Made by a program: the position numbers and the translations under genes. The notes beneath the pieces were generated by a model. That model did no database searches. It saw only the letters and a list, made by a program, of their open reading frames with translations, and was not told where the DNA came from. A DNA stretch of 64,000 nt, taken from positions 52,152 through 116,151 of the forward strand of contig NZ_AASE01000001.1 in NCBI RefSeq assembly GCF_000168715.1, in the 5' to 3' direction. Source of the DNA: Chlorobium ferrooxidans DSM 13031 (GTDB lineage: Bacteria > Bacteroidota > Chlorobiia > Chlorobiales > Chlorobiaceae). Below, one piece after another: positions 45,103 through 55,414 of the stretch (the stretch's first letter is position 1; every line of letters begins with the position of its first letter).

Positions 45103-46503
45103 ATGAACCTGCCTGATTTCTTTGACGATAACCACCGCCATAGCCAATCGGATCCGTCAGGAAAGGAAGTGCCCGACCTTGATGGTCTTGATGCGATGTT
45201 TGACTCAGAAGAGCTGGTTGACCGGCTCAATCAGTACAATGAGGACGGCTTCGTGATTGAGGCTCTCGCGGTAGCTCGTCGTCTTGAAGAGATTACTCCC
45301 TATAATACCGAGACCTGGTTCCACCTTGGCAACTGCCTGACTCTCAATGGCTCTTTTGAAGAGGCGCTTGAAGCTTTTCAGAAAGCGGTTGTTCTCAGCC
45401 CTTCAGACAGCGAAATGGCTCTTAATCTTGCCCTTGCCTGGTTCAATACCGGACATCTTGATGAGGCGCTTGAAGAGCTTGAAAAAATGATTATCGACTC
45501 CTCCATTGAAAAGGAGTACCATTACTACCGCGGAATAGTCCTTCAGCGCCTTGAACGCTTTGTTGAAGCTGAAGAGGACTTTGAACGGGCTCTTGAGCTT
45601 GACGCCGAATTTTCAGACGCATGGTATGAACTTGCCTACTGCAAGGATATTCTCGGCAAACTTGAAGAGAGTACCTCATGCTACCGCAAAACCCTTGATC
45701 AGGATCCGTATAATATCAATGCCTGGTACAACAATGGTCTTGTACTGAGCAAAATGAAGCGTTACGACGAAGCGCTTGACTCCTACGATATGAGTCTGGC
45801 CATCTCCGAAGATTTCAGTTCCGCATGGTACAACCGGGCAAATGTTCTTGCCATTACCGGTCGTATCGAGGAGGCTGCCGAAAGCTACATCAAAACCCTT
45901 GAACAGGAGCCGGATGATATCAATGCGCTCTATAATCTCGGCATAGCCTATGAAGAGCTTGAGGATTACAGCGAAGCTGTTCATTGCTACCGCCGCTGTA
46001 TTGAGATAAACAGTGAGTTTACCGATGCATGGTTTGCTCTTGCTTGCTGCCATGAAGCTCTTGAAGAGTATGAAGAGGCCATTTCGGCCATTGACCAGGC
46101 ACTGACGGCCCTGCCGGAGAGCATTGAGTTTCTTCTTCTGAAGGCTGAAATCGAGTATAATCTCAATGATCTGGAAAACTCCATATCTACCTATCGGGAG
46201 ATCATCATGATTGATCCCGAAAGCCCCCAGATATGGGTTGATTTTGCCATGGTACTCCGCGAAGCGGGTGATGTCAATGCCTCCATTGATGCATTGCAGC
46301 AATCACTGAAACTTCAGCCCTTTTCAGCCGAAGCCCATTTTGAAATTGCTGCCGCCTATTTTGCAATGGGCGACAAACTCAGCACGCTCAAAGCGCTGAG
46401 CAAGGCATTCAAGATCGATCCGGATAAAAAACTGCTCTTCCAGAGCACCTTTCCGGAACTTTACCAGCAGGATTCCGTCAGGCGGATGCTCGGCATTTCA
46501 TGA
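45103..46503 (+). CDS. TPR-repeat protein
   Basis: A 466-residue acidic protein made almost entirely of tetratricopeptide repeats from about residue 70 to the end, each with the W-LG-Y-A-F-A-P pattern (for example [21 protein letters not shown] and [20 protein letters not shown]). There is no signal peptide or enzyme domain, so it is probably a cytosolic scaffold. The first ~40 residues are charged and non-repetitive. It is followed by aroE after 24 bases. Confidence 0.9.
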   Translation: MNLPDFFDDNHRHSQSDPSGKEVPDLDGLDAMFDSEELVDRLNQYNEDGFVIEALAVARRLEEITPYNTETWFHLGNCLTLNGSFEEALEAFQKAVVLSPSDSEMALNLALAWFNTGHLDEALEELEKMIIDSSIEKEYHYYRGIVLQRLERFVEAEEDFERALELDAEFSDAWYELAYCKDILGKLEESTSCYRKTLDQDPYNINAWYNNGLVLSKMKRYDEALDSYDMSLAISEDFSSAWYNRANVLAITGRIEEAAESYIKTLEQEPDDINALYNLGIAYEELEDYSEAVHCYRRCIEINSEFTDAWFALACCHEALEEYEEAISAIDQALTALPESIEFLLLKAEIEYNLNDLENSISTYREIIMIDPESPQIWVDFAMVLREAGDVNASIDALQQSLKLQPFSAEAHFEIAAAYFAMGDKLSTLKALSKAFKIDPDKKLLFQSTFPELYQQDSVRRMLGIS

Positions 46504-46527
46504 TCACATACAGACCGGAACACCTGC

Positions 46528-47400
46528 ATGACGAAAACAAGAAAAATCCTTGGCCTTATCGGCCGTGCAGTTGATTATTCCTGGTCTCCGCTTATTCATA
46601 ACACCGCCTCTGAACTGCTCGATCTTCCCTACTGCTACACCATTTTCAACATTGCTGATCCTGAAATGATCGGCGATGCGCTCCGGGGCGCAAAAGCTCT
46701 TGGTATAGCCGGGTTCAACGTAACCATCCCCTACAAGAAAACGGTTGTCCCCTTTCTTGATGAGCTTTCAAGGGAAGCGGCAACAATCGGTGCGGTCAAT
46801 ACCATCATTATTCGTGACGGCAAAATGACCGGCCATAATACCGATATTGAAGGATTCGCAACACCGCTTAAACCTTATGCAAGCCTGATAGAGGGAAATC
46901 CGGTTTCTGTTTTCGGCTGTGGTGGCGCTGCACTTGCAGCCATTGAGGCATTCAGGCTGTTTTTCTCTCCGCGTAAGATCATGGTATATGCGAGAGATCC
47001 TGAAAAGGCAACAGCGATGCTTGACGGGTATGAATACAAGGAACTGGTGACAATCTGCCATCAGCGTCTCGTAGAAGAGCAATTGCGGAGCTGTGCCGTT
47101 ATGGTCAATGCCACGCCGATCGGCACAAAGGGTGGCAATAATGACCAAACAGAGAGTATTGTTCCCCTCGACCGGGAGTTGATTCACAAGGGTCAGATTG
47201 TCTATGACATGGTGTACAACCCTCTTGATACCCCTCTGCTCCTGGAGGCAAAACGCAAGGGTGCCACAACCATATCAGGCATTGAGATGCTGATCGGTCA
47301 GGCCGCACTCTCCTTTGCGCTCTGGACCGGCAAGGCGATGCCTGTAGAAGCCGTAAAAAAAGTGATCATGCAGGAGATCAAACAGAAAGAGAACGACTGA
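46528..47400 (+). CDS. aroE: Shikimate dehydrogenase
   Basis: Reduces dehydroshikimate to shikimate with NADPH in the aromatic pathway. The 290-residue protein has the catalytic lysine in [22 protein letters not shown], and an NADP site near [16 protein letters not shown]. The C-terminal [18 protein letters not shown] is typical. It lies between a TPR protein and lspA, all co-directional. Confidence 0.95.
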   Translation: MTKTRKILGLIGRAVDYSWSPLIHNTASELLDLPYCYTIFNIADPEMIGDALRGAKALGIAGFNVTIPYKKTVVPFLDELSREAATIGAVNTIIIRDGKMTGHNTDIEGFATPLKPYASLIEGNPVSVFGCGGAALAAIEAFRLFFSPRKIMVYARDPEKATAMLDGYEYKELVTICHQRLVEEQLRSCAVMVNATPIGTKGGNNDQTESIVPLDRELIHKGQIVYDMVYNPLDTPLLLEAKRKGATTISGIEMLIGQAALSFALWTGKAMPVEAVKKVIMQEIKQKEND

Positions 47401-47441
47401 ACTGACCACCTGACTAACTAACACGCTTATTCCTCCTGAAA

Positions 47442-47951
47442 ATGAAACTGTTTCTCTCCCTTATTCTCCTTGTCATCACTGCTGATCAACTGACAAAAAA
47501 ACTTGCAGTCTCGCTGCTTCGGGACAGTGGTCAAACCTTCACCATCATCCCGAACCTCTTCTCCCTGACCTATGCTGAAAACAGAGGGGTTGCCTTCGGT
47601 GTTGAATTTGCTCCACCGGCGGTCCTCCTGCTTCTGACCGGCCTGATAACCGCTACTGTCGTTTTCTATGTTATTCGCTCCAAAAACAGAAGTCCGCTCT
47701 TTCTTCTCTCTTTCGGCCTCATCGTCGGAGGAGGAATCGGCAATATGATTGATCGGGTAAGCATCGGTCATGTCGTTGATTTCATCTATTTCGACCTCTA
47801 TCACGGCAATATTTTCGGAACCTGGGTATCCCTTTGGCCCATATTCAATGTTGCGGACTCCGCCATCACCACAGGTGCCTGCATCCTGATCCTGTTTTAT
47901 AACCGGGTCTTTCCTGACGCAACAGCAAGAGAGCAGAACAATGCTGGTTGA
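47442..47951 (+). CDS. lspA: Lipoprotein signal peptidase
   Basis: Removes the signal peptide of prolipoproteins in the inner membrane. The 169-residue protein has four membrane segments and the two catalytic aspartate regions [15 protein letters not shown] and [11 protein letters not shown]. The N-terminal DQLTKKLAV is typical of LspA. Its last codons overlap the tatD start by about ten bases. Confidence 0.95.
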   Translation: MKLFLSLILLVITADQLTKKLAVSLLRDSGQTFTIIPNLFSLTYAENRGVAFGVEFAPPAVLLLLTGLITATVVFYVIRSKNRSPLFLLSFGLIVGGGIGNMIDRVSIGHVVDFIYFDLYHGNIFGTWVSLWPIFNVADSAITTGACILILFYNRVFPDATAREQNNAG

Positions 47952-48714
47952 TACTCATGCTCATCTCTCTTTTCCTGATTTCGATAATGACCGGAAAGAG
48001 ATCATTGAACGACTTTGCCGTGAAGGTGTTCGACTGCTGATTGATCCCGGTATTGATGTTCCGACAAGCCGGAAAGCTATTGAACTTGCCTCCGGATATG
48101 ATTTTATCTATGCCAACGTCGGACTCCACCCTCATGAAGCCTCGAGTCCTGTAGATAGCGAGATCTTTGCGGAACTTGCATCACTTGCCCGCTCACCGAA
48201 AGTTGCAGGCATCGGCGAGATCGGACTGGACTATCACTACCCTGATCATAACAAAGCCGCCCAGCAGGATGCGTTCCGCCAGATGCTCGGAGTTGCCCGA
48301 ACACTTGACCTTCCTGTTGTTATCCACTGCCGGGATGCCTGGGAGGATATGCTGCGCATCCTTTCCGAAGAGAAACACTCATCACTTCGCGGCATGATGC
48401 ACTGTTTTTCTGGTGACACAACTATTGCCAGAGAGTGCATCAGAATGGGATTCAAGCTCTCCATTCCCGGAACAGTAACCTACAAGCGGTCGCTGCTTCC
48501 TGACGTTATCAGGGAGGTTTCACTGGATGATCTTCTCACTGAAACCGACGCTCCCTACCTTGCGCCTCTCCCCTTCCGTGGAAAACGAAACGAGCCCGCC
48601 TATGTCCGGTTCGTCACCGCCGCCATAGCCGAAATCCGCGGGATCACGCTGCATGAGACCGCGAAACGGATAGCAGAGAATAGTATTGAATTGTTTAGAT
48701 TACCGGCACTTTGA
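47941..48714 (+). CDS. tatD: TatD-family metal-dependent hydrolase
   Basis: A 257-residue TIM-barrel amidohydrolase with the TatD pattern: the first metal motif DTHAHL, then [27 protein letters not shown] and ETDAPYLAP. Members are 3'-5' DNA exonucleases or related hydrolases. The start overlaps the lspA end. Confidence 0.93.
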   Translation: MLVDTHAHLSFPDFDNDRKEIIERLCREGVRLLIDPGIDVPTSRKAIELASGYDFIYANVGLHPHEASSPVDSEIFAELASLARSPKVAGIGEIGLDYHYPDHNKAAQQDAFRQMLGVARTLDLPVVIHCRDAWEDMLRILSEEKHSSLRGMMHCFSGDTTIARECIRMGFKLSIPGTVTYKRSLLPDVIREVSLDDLLTETDAPYLAPLPFRGKRNEPAYVRFVTAAIAEIRGITLHETAKRIAENSIELFRLPAL

Positions 48715-48860
48715 GCGGTGCGGAAACAATCACAACTGCCATAAACCCGGACCTCATTACATTGTTTTGAAATTCATGCAAACTTGCTTAGGTTTGTGGC
48801 CGGAACAGCGGGTTCGAAATCACCCGAACACAACCGAAGCAGCAACCAGAAAAACCAGTT

Positions 48861-49541
48861 ATGAACGATATAAAAACAACTACACAGGCTCCTCAAACGG
48901 TTAAACCGGCAGCAGAAGAGAATCTTCTCTACATTGCCATAAAATATAAAAACGCCCTCATCGGCGTTGTTCTCCTCCTGCTCTGTCTCGGTGCCGGCAC
49001 CTATTTCTGGATGCAGCAGCGACAGGCAAACGAACAGCAGGCATCACTCCAGTTGTCGAGGGTGGCGCCGTTTCTTGACAGCGGCAAATTCAGCGCAGCA
49101 ATTAATGGAGAAGGAAAAATTCCGGGACTGAAAAAAATTGCAGCCGAATACGCTGGAACACCGAGTGGCAATATGGCCGCCCTGCTGCTTGCCAATGCCT
49201 GGTACTTATCCGGCGACTATACAAGTGCCCTGAATACCTTCAAAACAGTATCTATTGCCAACAAAGACCTTGCGGCGGCCGCACTTGCCGGTGCCGGGGC
49301 CTGCTATATCAACAGAAATCAGTTTGTTCAGGCGGCAGAGAGCTACCAGGAGGCATCAAAAAAGGCTGAAAATGAAGTGCTCAAGGCACAATATCTTGTC
49401 AAGTCTGCAGAAAGTCTCCAGCAGACAAACCAGATTAAAAAAGCAGCCGAACTCTATACAAAAATCATAGCCGATTATCCCGGTTCAACAGCAGCAGCTG
49501 TTGCACAACGATCACTCTGGCAGGTTTCAGGAAAACTTTAA
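48861..49541 (+). CDS. Membrane-anchored TPR protein (YfgM-like)
   Basis: A 226-residue protein with a polar N-terminus, one hydrophobic anchor (NALIGVVLLLLCLGAGTYFW, residues about 30-50), then periplasmic TPR-like helices (LAAAALAGAGACYINRNQFVQAAESY). This is the layout of YfgM, a partner of SecYEG and periplasmic chaperones; homology is inferred from topology. The next gene is a peptidyl-prolyl isomerase, which fits a folding role. Confidence 0.8.
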   Translation: MNDIKTTTQAPQTVKPAAEENLLYIAIKYKNALIGVVLLLLCLGAGTYFWMQQRQANEQQASLQLSRVAPFLDSGKFSAAINGEGKIPGLKKIAAEYAGTPSGNMAALLLANAWYLSGDYTSALNTFKTVSIANKDLAAAALAGAGACYINRNQFVQAAESYQEASKKAENEVLKAQYLVKSAESLQQTNQIKKAAELYTKIIADYPGSTAAAVAQRSLWQVSGKL

Positions 49542-49569
49542 TCAACACATCTTTTAACTACCCGTTCCT

Positions 49570-50061
49570 ATGCCCGAAAAATTCACTATCAAGACGAGCC
49601 TTGGCGATATCACCATCGCCCTCTATGACGACACCCCCCTTCACCGCGACAACTTCTCCAGACTTGTCAGCGAAAACTACTACGATGGCATCCGCTTTCA
49701 CCGCGTTATCGATGGGTTCATGATCCAGACCGGAGATCCTCTCTCGCGCCATGAGGAGAAGCGTGCACTGCATGGGACCGGCGGTCCGTCACAGCAGATA
49801 CCTGCTGAAATCCGCCATCCGAACAAAAAAGGGACACTTGCTGCAGCTCGCAATAACAATCCCCAGAAAGCCTCTTCCGGCAGCCAGTTCTATATCAACC
49901 ATAAGGATAACGGCTTTCTTGACGGAGAGTACACCGTATTCGGCATTGTAGAAGAGGGTATTGATGTAGTGGATAAAATTGCCGTTGTTAAAACCGACCC
50001 CAATGATAACCCGCTTGTCCCGGTCATCATTGAGACCATTGTTCCGGCTGTACAGTCATAA
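49570..50061 (+). CDS. Cyclophilin-type peptidyl-prolyl isomerase
   Basis: A 163-residue cyclophilin. The core is intact: HRDNFSRLVSENYYDGIRFHRVIDGFMIQTGDP, GGPSQQIPAE, SGSQFYINHKDNGFLDGEYTVFG. There is no signal peptide, so it is cytosolic. The usual active-site arginine and phenylalanine lie in FHRV. It lies 28 bases after the anchored TPR gene. Confidence 0.93.
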   Translation: MPEKFTIKTSLGDITIALYDDTPLHRDNFSRLVSENYYDGIRFHRVIDGFMIQTGDPLSRHEEKRALHGTGGPSQQIPAEIRHPNKKGTLAAARNNNPQKASSGSQFYINHKDNGFLDGEYTVFGIVEEGIDVVDKIAVVKTDPNDNPLVPVIIETIVPAVQS

Positions 50062-50073
50062 GCGGAACCACTC

Positions 50074-50763
50074 ATGCAAAGCATTGCAGCAAATCTTGAG
50101 GCCATACGTGAACAGATAAAGGCTGCCTGCATCAAAGCAGGCAGGCAGCCGGATTCTGTTCGTCTGATCGCTGTGACTAAAACCAAACCGGCAGCGCAGG
50201 TAAAAGAGGCTCTTGATGCCGGTCAGCTTGAGTTCGGAGAGAGCTATGTCCAGGAGTTTCTGGAAAAATCCGGGGATCCCATTCTTGAAAACAGTCCGAT
50301 TGTCTGGCACTTTATCGGCCATCTGCAATCGAACAAGGTACGCTCAATCATCGATAAAGTAACGCTCGTTCACGGTATCGATAAACTCTCAACGGCTGAA
50401 GAGCTTTCAAAACGGGCACAGCAACACAACCTGCAGATCGACTACCTCCTTGAAGTCAACACCTCCGGTGAATCGTCAAAGTACGGCATGCCGCCGGATA
50501 AGCTGCTTTCAACGGCAGAATCCCTCTTTAAACTCCCGAACATCACGCTCCGGGGCCTGATGACCATCGCTTCTCCCGATATCGAATCAGCCCGAAGGGA
50601 GTTTCGCACTCTTCGCCTGCTGCTTGAATCGTTAAAAAAAATCGCCCCTCATCCACAAAAGCTGACTGAACTCTCCATGGGCATGAGCGGAGATTTTGAA
50701 GCGGCAATTAATGAAGGTGCCACCATGATTCGTGTTGGGTCCTCCATCTTCGGCTGGCGCTGA
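50074..50763 (+). CDS. YggS-family PLP-binding protein
   Basis: A 229-residue protein of the YggS/PROSC family, involved in PLP homeostasis. Motifs include LIAVTKTKPAAQVKEAL (PLP lysine), FGESYVQEF and IVWHFIGHLQSNK. The C-terminal LSMGMSGDFEAAINEGATMIRVGSSIFG is diagnostic. It follows the cyclophilin by 12 bases. Confidence 0.94.
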   Translation: MQSIAANLEAIREQIKAACIKAGRQPDSVRLIAVTKTKPAAQVKEALDAGQLEFGESYVQEFLEKSGDPILENSPIVWHFIGHLQSNKVRSIIDKVTLVHGIDKLSTAEELSKRAQQHNLQIDYLLEVNTSGESSKYGMPPDKLLSTAESLFKLPNITLRGLMTIASPDIESARREFRTLRLLLESLKKIAPHPQKLTELSMGMSGDFEAAINEGATMIRVGSSIFGWR

Positions 50764-50981
50764 ATCAGGAATACACAGCAGAAGCTCTCCCGCATTTTTA
50801 TCTGACATCTGAAGAGATTATATTACGAGTCAAATTTTACAGGCAGTTAACGCCTGCCGCCAGATGCCTCAAGGGGAAGGAAAAGAGTCTCCCGGTTTCG
50901 GCTCTTTGCCGTTTTCTGACAGAGGAATCAGATCGGTCTTTAATTATCTCTTAGTCAATTAACCAGTAAACCTGACCTACC

Positions 50982-51803
50982 ATGATCTCACAGAAGGTAA
51001 AAATCGAGGAAGCAGTTGCCTTTATCAGAAAAAAAACCCAGGATAACTACCCTGTCGGTATTGTTCTTGGAACAGGACTTGGCGCACTGGCAAAGGAGAT
51101 CAAGGTAGAGTTTTCGCTGGACTATGGCACCATTCCGAATTTCCCGATCTCAACGGTTGAAACCCACCATGGAAAACTGATTTTTGGAACCCTTGCCGGG
51201 AAAAAAGTAGTAGCCATGCAGGGCCGCTTCCATTTTTATGAAGGCTACACCATGCAGCAGATTGCCTTCCCGATCAGAGTCATGAAACACCTTGGTGTTA
51301 AAACGCTTGGCATCACCAACGCCTGCGGCGGATTGAACCCCTCCTACAAAAAAGGCGATATCATGCTGATCGACGATCACATCAACCTGCTTGGCGGCAA
51401 TCCCCTCATCGGACCCAACGATCCGGAACTCGGTTCACGCTTCCCCGACATGTGCGCACCATACTCCATGAGGCTGCTTGATCTGGCCGAAAAAGTTGCT
51501 CTTGACCTTAAACTCAAGGTTCAGCGCGGTGTCTATATCGCTCTTTCCGGACCATGTCTTGAAACCCGCGCTGAATACCGCATGCTGAGAAACCTCGGCG
51601 CAGATGTGGTCGGCATGTCCACGGTGCCGGAAGTTATTGCTGCTGTCCACCAGGGAACAGAGGTGTTCGGAATGTCTATCATCACCGACGAGTGTTTCCC
51701 TGATAACCTCAAATCAGTCAGCATTGAAGAGATTATCGAGGTTTCAAACCAGGCTGAACCGAAAATGACCGCGATCTTCAAGTCCGTTGTTGAAAATCTT
51801 TAA
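50982..51803 (+). CDS. Purine nucleoside phosphorylase
   Basis: A 273-residue PNP. Motifs: GIVLGTGLGALAKEI, VETHHGKLIFG, QGRFHFYEGYTMQQ, NACGGLNPSYKKGDIMLIDDHINLLGG and NPLIGPNDPE. These are of the trimeric PNP type rather than MTA phosphorylase. It lies just before mtnA, so salvage of purines and of methylthioribose may be coordinated; the link is inferred from position. The 218 bases before it hold no gene. Confidence 0.93.
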   Translation: MISQKVKIEEAVAFIRKKTQDNYPVGIVLGTGLGALAKEIKVEFSLDYGTIPNFPISTVETHHGKLIFGTLAGKKVVAMQGRFHFYEGYTMQQIAFPIRVMKHLGVKTLGITNACGGLNPSYKKGDIMLIDDHINLLGGNPLIGPNDPELGSRFPDMCAPYSMRLLDLAEKVALDLKLKVQRGVYIALSGPCLETRAEYRMLRNLGADVVGMSTVPEVIAAVHQGTEVFGMSIITDECFPDNLKSVSIEEIIEVSNQAEPKMTAIFKSVVENL

Positions 51804-51818
51804 CCCTTTTTGATAATC

Positions 51819-52883
51819 ATGATAGACGCCATCTCGTTCAGTAACGACACCCTTCACTACCTCGACCAGCGGTATTTGCTGCTCAGGGAGGAGTATGTTT
51901 CTACCAAAAGCCATCAGGAGGCTATTGAAGCCATTAAGACCCTTGCGGTTCGGGGCGCACCCCTGATTGGTGTTGCGGCAGCCTATACGATCATTCTCGG
52001 CATCAACAGCTTCAAGGGTAGCAAGGAGGAGTTCCCTCTCTTCTTCAAAACGCTAATCGCGGATGTTGAAGCCTCAAGGCCGACTGCGGTCAACCTCTTT
52101 TTTGCCTCTGCCCGTCTGAAACAGGTCTATGACGATAATTTCGCGACCGATACGATTGACGTGCTCTTTGCAAAAATGAATGAAGCTGCAAAGAAAATCC
52201 ATCTTGACGAGATTGCCAACTGCGATCTGATGTCGCGCCACGGTGTTGACCAGATCAAAATTGACCTTGCCGATATCCTGAAAAAACGAAAACTCAACGT
52301 ACTGACCCACTGCAACACCGGCACCCTTGCCTGTTGCGGCACCGGTTCTGCGCTTGGAGTTATCAGACTTGCTTGGCAGGAGGGGCTTATCGAGCGTGTC
52401 ATCACCTCCGAAAGCCGTCCACTTCTTCAGGGACTTCGTTTGACTGCATGGGAGCTTCAGCACGACGGCATACCGTTTGTCTCTATTTCCGACTCCTCCT
52501 CGGCATTCCTGATGCAGAGAGGCATGATTGATTTCGGCATTGTCGGTGCGGACCGGATTGCTGCCAACGGCGACACTGCCAACAAGATCGGAACCTGCGC
52601 CCATGCAATCAGCGCCTACCATCACAACCTGCCGTTCTACATTGCCGCGCCGGTATCAACCATAGACATTACCATTCCTGACGGGACACACATCCCGATC
52701 GAAGAACGGAATGCCGATGAGCTGAGAACCATTTTCGGTACACAGGTAGCTATGCCCGACACACCTGTACTCAACTACGCCTTTGATGTCACTCCGGGCA
52801 AGTTCCTCCGCGGCATCATCACTGACAAAAAGGCTGTTGTCGGCAACTATGTCGAAGAGCTTAAAACGCTGTTTGGACAGTAA
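51819..52883 (+). CDS. mtnA: Methylthioribose-1-phosphate isomerase
   Basis: Converts methylthioribose-1-phosphate to methylthioribulose-1-phosphate in methionine salvage. The 354-residue eIF2B-related protein has RGAPLIGVAAAY, THCNTGTLACCGTGSALGVI with the catalytic cysteine, and IVGADRIAANGDTANKIGT with the catalytic aspartate. The start is the ATG at 51819; a TTG at 51810 is less likely. A terminator follows. Confidence 0.95.
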   Translation: MIDAISFSNDTLHYLDQRYLLLREEYVSTKSHQEAIEAIKTLAVRGAPLIGVAAAYTIILGINSFKGSKEEFPLFFKTLIADVEASRPTAVNLFFASARLKQVYDDNFATDTIDVLFAKMNEAAKKIHLDEIANCDLMSRHGVDQIKIDLADILKKRKLNVLTHCNTGTLACCGTGSALGVIRLAWQEGLIERVITSESRPLLQGLRLTAWELQHDGIPFVSISDSSSAFLMQRGMIDFGIVGADRIAANGDTANKIGTCAHAISAYHHNLPFYIAAPVSTIDITIPDGTHIPIEERNADELRTIFGTQVAMPDTPVLNYAFDVTPGKFLRGIITDKKAVVGNYVEELKTLFGQ

Positions 52884-52913
52884 CATTTCCTCACACGAGC
52901 AGATCCCATCAAT

Positions 52914-52946
52914 AAAAAATCCGGATAACACCAATCCGGATTTTTT
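52914..52946 (+). terminator. Intrinsic terminator after mtnA
   Basis: A 13-base-pair stem: AAAAAATCCGGAT (52914-52926) and its complement (52934-52946), whose 3' end is a T-run. The A-T ends make it likely to work in both directions. Confidence 0.93.
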
Positions 52947-53077
52947 ATTTCTCCCATGATTAAATCACTATTTCTCCTTACATTTACAGTATAAAGTGAA
53001 CTTTCAAAAACTGTTCACCCCGTTCCCTCTCTATACTTTTTCACCAAGAGCACCTCTCTTGTTTGCTCTACCTTTCG

Positions 53078-53092
53078 ACTGTGTCACACAGT
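53078..53092 (+). promoter_or_regulatory. Palindrome upstream of ccoN
   Basis: ACTGTGT-C-ACACAGT is a perfect seven-base dyad around one central base, 44 bases before the ccoN start. It is placed where an oxygen- or redox-responsive operator would be expected, but it does not match the FNR or CRP consensus exactly. The binding protein is not identified. Confidence 0.5.
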
Positions 53093-53135
53093 GCGAAATA
53101 ATGAACAGAGGCGCAAAAAAGAACTGGAGTAAGGC

Positions 53136-54530
53136 ATGAATGAAGCAGTAGTGTACAATTACAAAACTGTTCGCGGTTTTGCCTGGTCAGCGGTATTCTG
53201 GCTGGTCATCGGCCTTCTGGTCGGACTGTGGATAGCATTTGAAATGTTTAATCCGGCGCTGAATATCACACCCTGGCTCAGTTTCGGACGTCTCCGTGTA
53301 GTCCATACCAACGGTTTGGGGCTTGGATTTGCTCTCGCCGGAGTGTTCTCTGCATCATACTATATGCTCCAGAGACTGACCAGATCGCCTCTTGCCTTTC
53401 CCCGTCTGGCACAGGCACACCTCTACTTTTTCAATGCCATCATAGCTCTTGGAGCCCTGAGCCTCTTTGCAGGAATGAATACCACAAAAGAGTATGCCGA
53501 GCTGGAGTGGCCAATTGATATCGGTGTGGTGATTTTCTGGGTCATGTTTGCCGTCAACGTCTTTGGAACACTCATCAAGCGCCGCGAAAAGCAGATGTAC
53601 ATCTCTCTCTGGTACATCATCGCCATGACGGTTGCCATTGCGATCCTCTACATAGTCAATAATCTTGAAATACCCGTCACCCTCTTCAAATCCTACACCG
53701 TCTATTCCGGAGCAAACGATGCCAATGTGGAGTGGTGGTACGGCCACAACATTGTAGGCTTCGTCTTTACTGTTCCGATACTGGCAATGTTCTACTATTT
53801 CCTTCCCAAGGCAACGGGTCTGCCAATCTACAGCCACCGCCTCTCCATTGTCTCGTTCTGGGCACTGAATTTTGCCTATCTCTGGACCGGAGCACATCAT
53901 CTCATGCTCACACCCCTGCCGGAATGGATCCAGACCGTCGCGATGGCCTTCAGCATCTTCATGATTGCACCATCATGGGGTTCAGTTGTCAACGGCTATT
54001 ACACCCTGCAGGGCAACTGGGATCAGATGCGCTCCAACTACCTGGTCAAATTCTTCATCGCAGGCATAACCTTTTACGGTCTCCAGACCCTCCAGGGACC
54101 TCTGCAGGGACTCAGAACCATCAATGCCTTCTTCCACTATACCGACTGGGTCGTAGGGCATGTGCACATGGGAACCATGGGATGGGTCACCATGATAGTC
54201 TCTGCATCTTTCTACTATATGATTCCGAACATCACCAACACGGTGATCTACAGCATCAAACTTGCAAACATACAGTTCTGGCTTATGATGGTTGGTCAGG
54301 TTATCTGGACTTCCGCCATGTGGATCGCAGGAATCCAGCAGGGAGCAATGTGGAAGGCCACCAACCCTGACGGATCACTGATGTACAACTTTCTTGATAC
54401 TGTTGCATCGCTCTATCCCTACTACCAACTGCGATTTGCCGCCGGACTCATATTCTTTATCGGTATCCTGATCTTCGTCTGGAATCTGGTCATGACCGTA
54501 CGCCAGGAACCACGTCAGGCTGAAGCATAA
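53136..54530 (+). CDS. ccoN: Cytochrome c oxidase cbb3-type, subunit I
   Basis: The catalytic heme-copper subunit of a high-affinity terminal oxidase. The 464-residue protein has about 12 membrane segments. Heme and copper histidines are seen in VVHTNGLGLGF, WYGHNIVGF, TGAHHLMLTPLPEWIQ and DWVVGHVHMGTMGW. It heads the cco operon. A start at 53136 follows GGAGTAAGGC. Confidence 0.95.
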   Translation: MNEAVVYNYKTVRGFAWSAVFWLVIGLLVGLWIAFEMFNPALNITPWLSFGRLRVVHTNGLGLGFALAGVFSASYYMLQRLTRSPLAFPRLAQAHLYFFNAIIALGALSLFAGMNTTKEYAELEWPIDIGVVIFWVMFAVNVFGTLIKRREKQMYISLWYIIAMTVAIAILYIVNNLEIPVTLFKSYTVYSGANDANVEWWYGHNIVGFVFTVPILAMFYYFLPKATGLPIYSHRLSIVSFWALNFAYLWTGAHHLMLTPLPEWIQTVAMAFSIFMIAPSWGSVVNGYYTLQGNWDQMRSNYLVKFFIAGITFYGLQTLQGPLQGLRTINAFFHYTDWVVGHVHMGTMGWVTMIVSASFYYMIPNITNTVIYSIKLANIQFWLMMVGQVIWTSAMWIAGIQQGAMWKATNPDGSLMYNFLDTVASLYPYYQLRFAAGLIFFIGILIFVWNLVMTVRQEPRQAEA

Positions 54531-54560
54531 CCGACAAATAAACAAACAGGAGCTGTAATC

Positions 54561-55232
54561 ATGGGGATCACTTCAAAACCGGTTGTTTTCGCACTGCTTG
54601 CAACCGTTGTCATCCTGATCGGCACAACCGTAACCGTCTTTATTCCGCTCTTCATGCCCTCTACGCAGCCGGTGAGTGCCTATATCCAGCCCTACACGGC
54701 TGTTGAACAGGAGGGACGCGACATCTATATGCGTGAGGGGTGCAACAACTGCCACACCCAGACCGTACGGCCACTCCGGACAGAGGTGATGCGCTACGGC
54801 GAATACTCAAAACCGGAGGAGTTCGCCTATGACCGGCCATTCCTCTGGGGCTCCCGCCGCACTGGACCTGACCTGAACAGGGTTGGAGGCAAATATCCCG
54901 ATTCATGGCACTACACCCACTTCCGGAGTCCGCAGGCCATGTTTGAAAAATCAAATATGCCTCCCTATGCCTGGCTTGCAAATAACCGGCTTGACACGGC
55001 TAACTCATTTAAAAAAACATCGGTTCTCGGTTATGGCTACTCTGAAAACGAGGTTCAGCAACAGATCGACCAGTACCGCTCAACGGTGACCAATGATAAC
55101 TATCCATCAAAAGTGAGTCGCGACAAGGCGACTCCTCCAGAACTGCAGAAGGAGCTTACGGAGATGGATGCCCTCGTTGCCTACATCCAGAAGCTTGGAC
55201 GGGATGTAAAAAACATGGAGGCCAATAAATGA
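54561..55232 (+). CDS. ccoO: Cytochrome c oxidase cbb3-type, subunit II (mono-heme)
   Basis: A 223-residue membrane-anchored c-type cytochrome that feeds electrons to CcoN. One N-terminal hydrophobic anchor (VVFALLATVVILIGTTVTVFI), then the heme site GCNNCHTQ and YVQPL-type surrounding sequence (REGCNNCHTQTVRPLRTEVMRYGEYS), with the axial methionine in a later region (SNMPPYAWL). It lies 30 bases after ccoN and its stop overlaps the ccoQ start. Confidence 0.95.
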   Translation: MGITSKPVVFALLATVVILIGTTVTVFIPLFMPSTQPVSAYIQPYTAVEQEGRDIYMREGCNNCHTQTVRPLRTEVMRYGEYSKPEEFAYDRPFLWGSRRTGPDLNRVGGKYPDSWHYTHFRSPQAMFEKSNMPPYAWLANNRLDTANSFKKTSVLGYGYSENEVQQQIDQYRSTVTNDNYPSKVSRDKATPPELQKELTEMDALVAYIQKLGRDVKNMEANK

Positions 55233-55372
55233 ATTTTTCCGGAGTAGCATACCTCATCTTCACCATCGCTCTGGCGACTGTTCTTGCCGGAATAATTTTT
55301 TACTACTACAATCCAAAGCGAAAAGAGAAGGTCGAAAAGCCTAAGCAGAACATGCTTGATGACGACCAGTGA
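55229..55372 (+). CDS. ccoQ: CcoQ-like small subunit
   Basis: A 47-residue protein starting inside the ccoO stop (ATGA at 55229). One membrane segment (VAYLIFTIALATVLAGIIFYYY) is followed by a charged tail (NPKRKEKVEKPKQN). This is the layout of CcoQ, the small subunit that stabilises cbb3 oxidase. It is short enough to be missed by gene finders. Confidence 0.88.
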   Translation: MNFSGVAYLIFTIALATVLAGIIFYYYNPKRKEKVEKPKQNMLDDDQ

Positions 55373-55414
55373 AACCTCGAAACAGCTCAAACAGATCTTT
55401 AAAAGGAGACCTCA

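Noticed and set aside
48800..48830. GGTTCGAAATC, resembling a tRNA T-loop
   Set aside because: No acceptor stem, anticodon arm or D-arm can be built around it; the bases form a simple small hairpin.
51810..51818. TTG at 51810 as the mtnA start
   Set aside because: The ATG nine bases later gives the normal N-terminus of the family.
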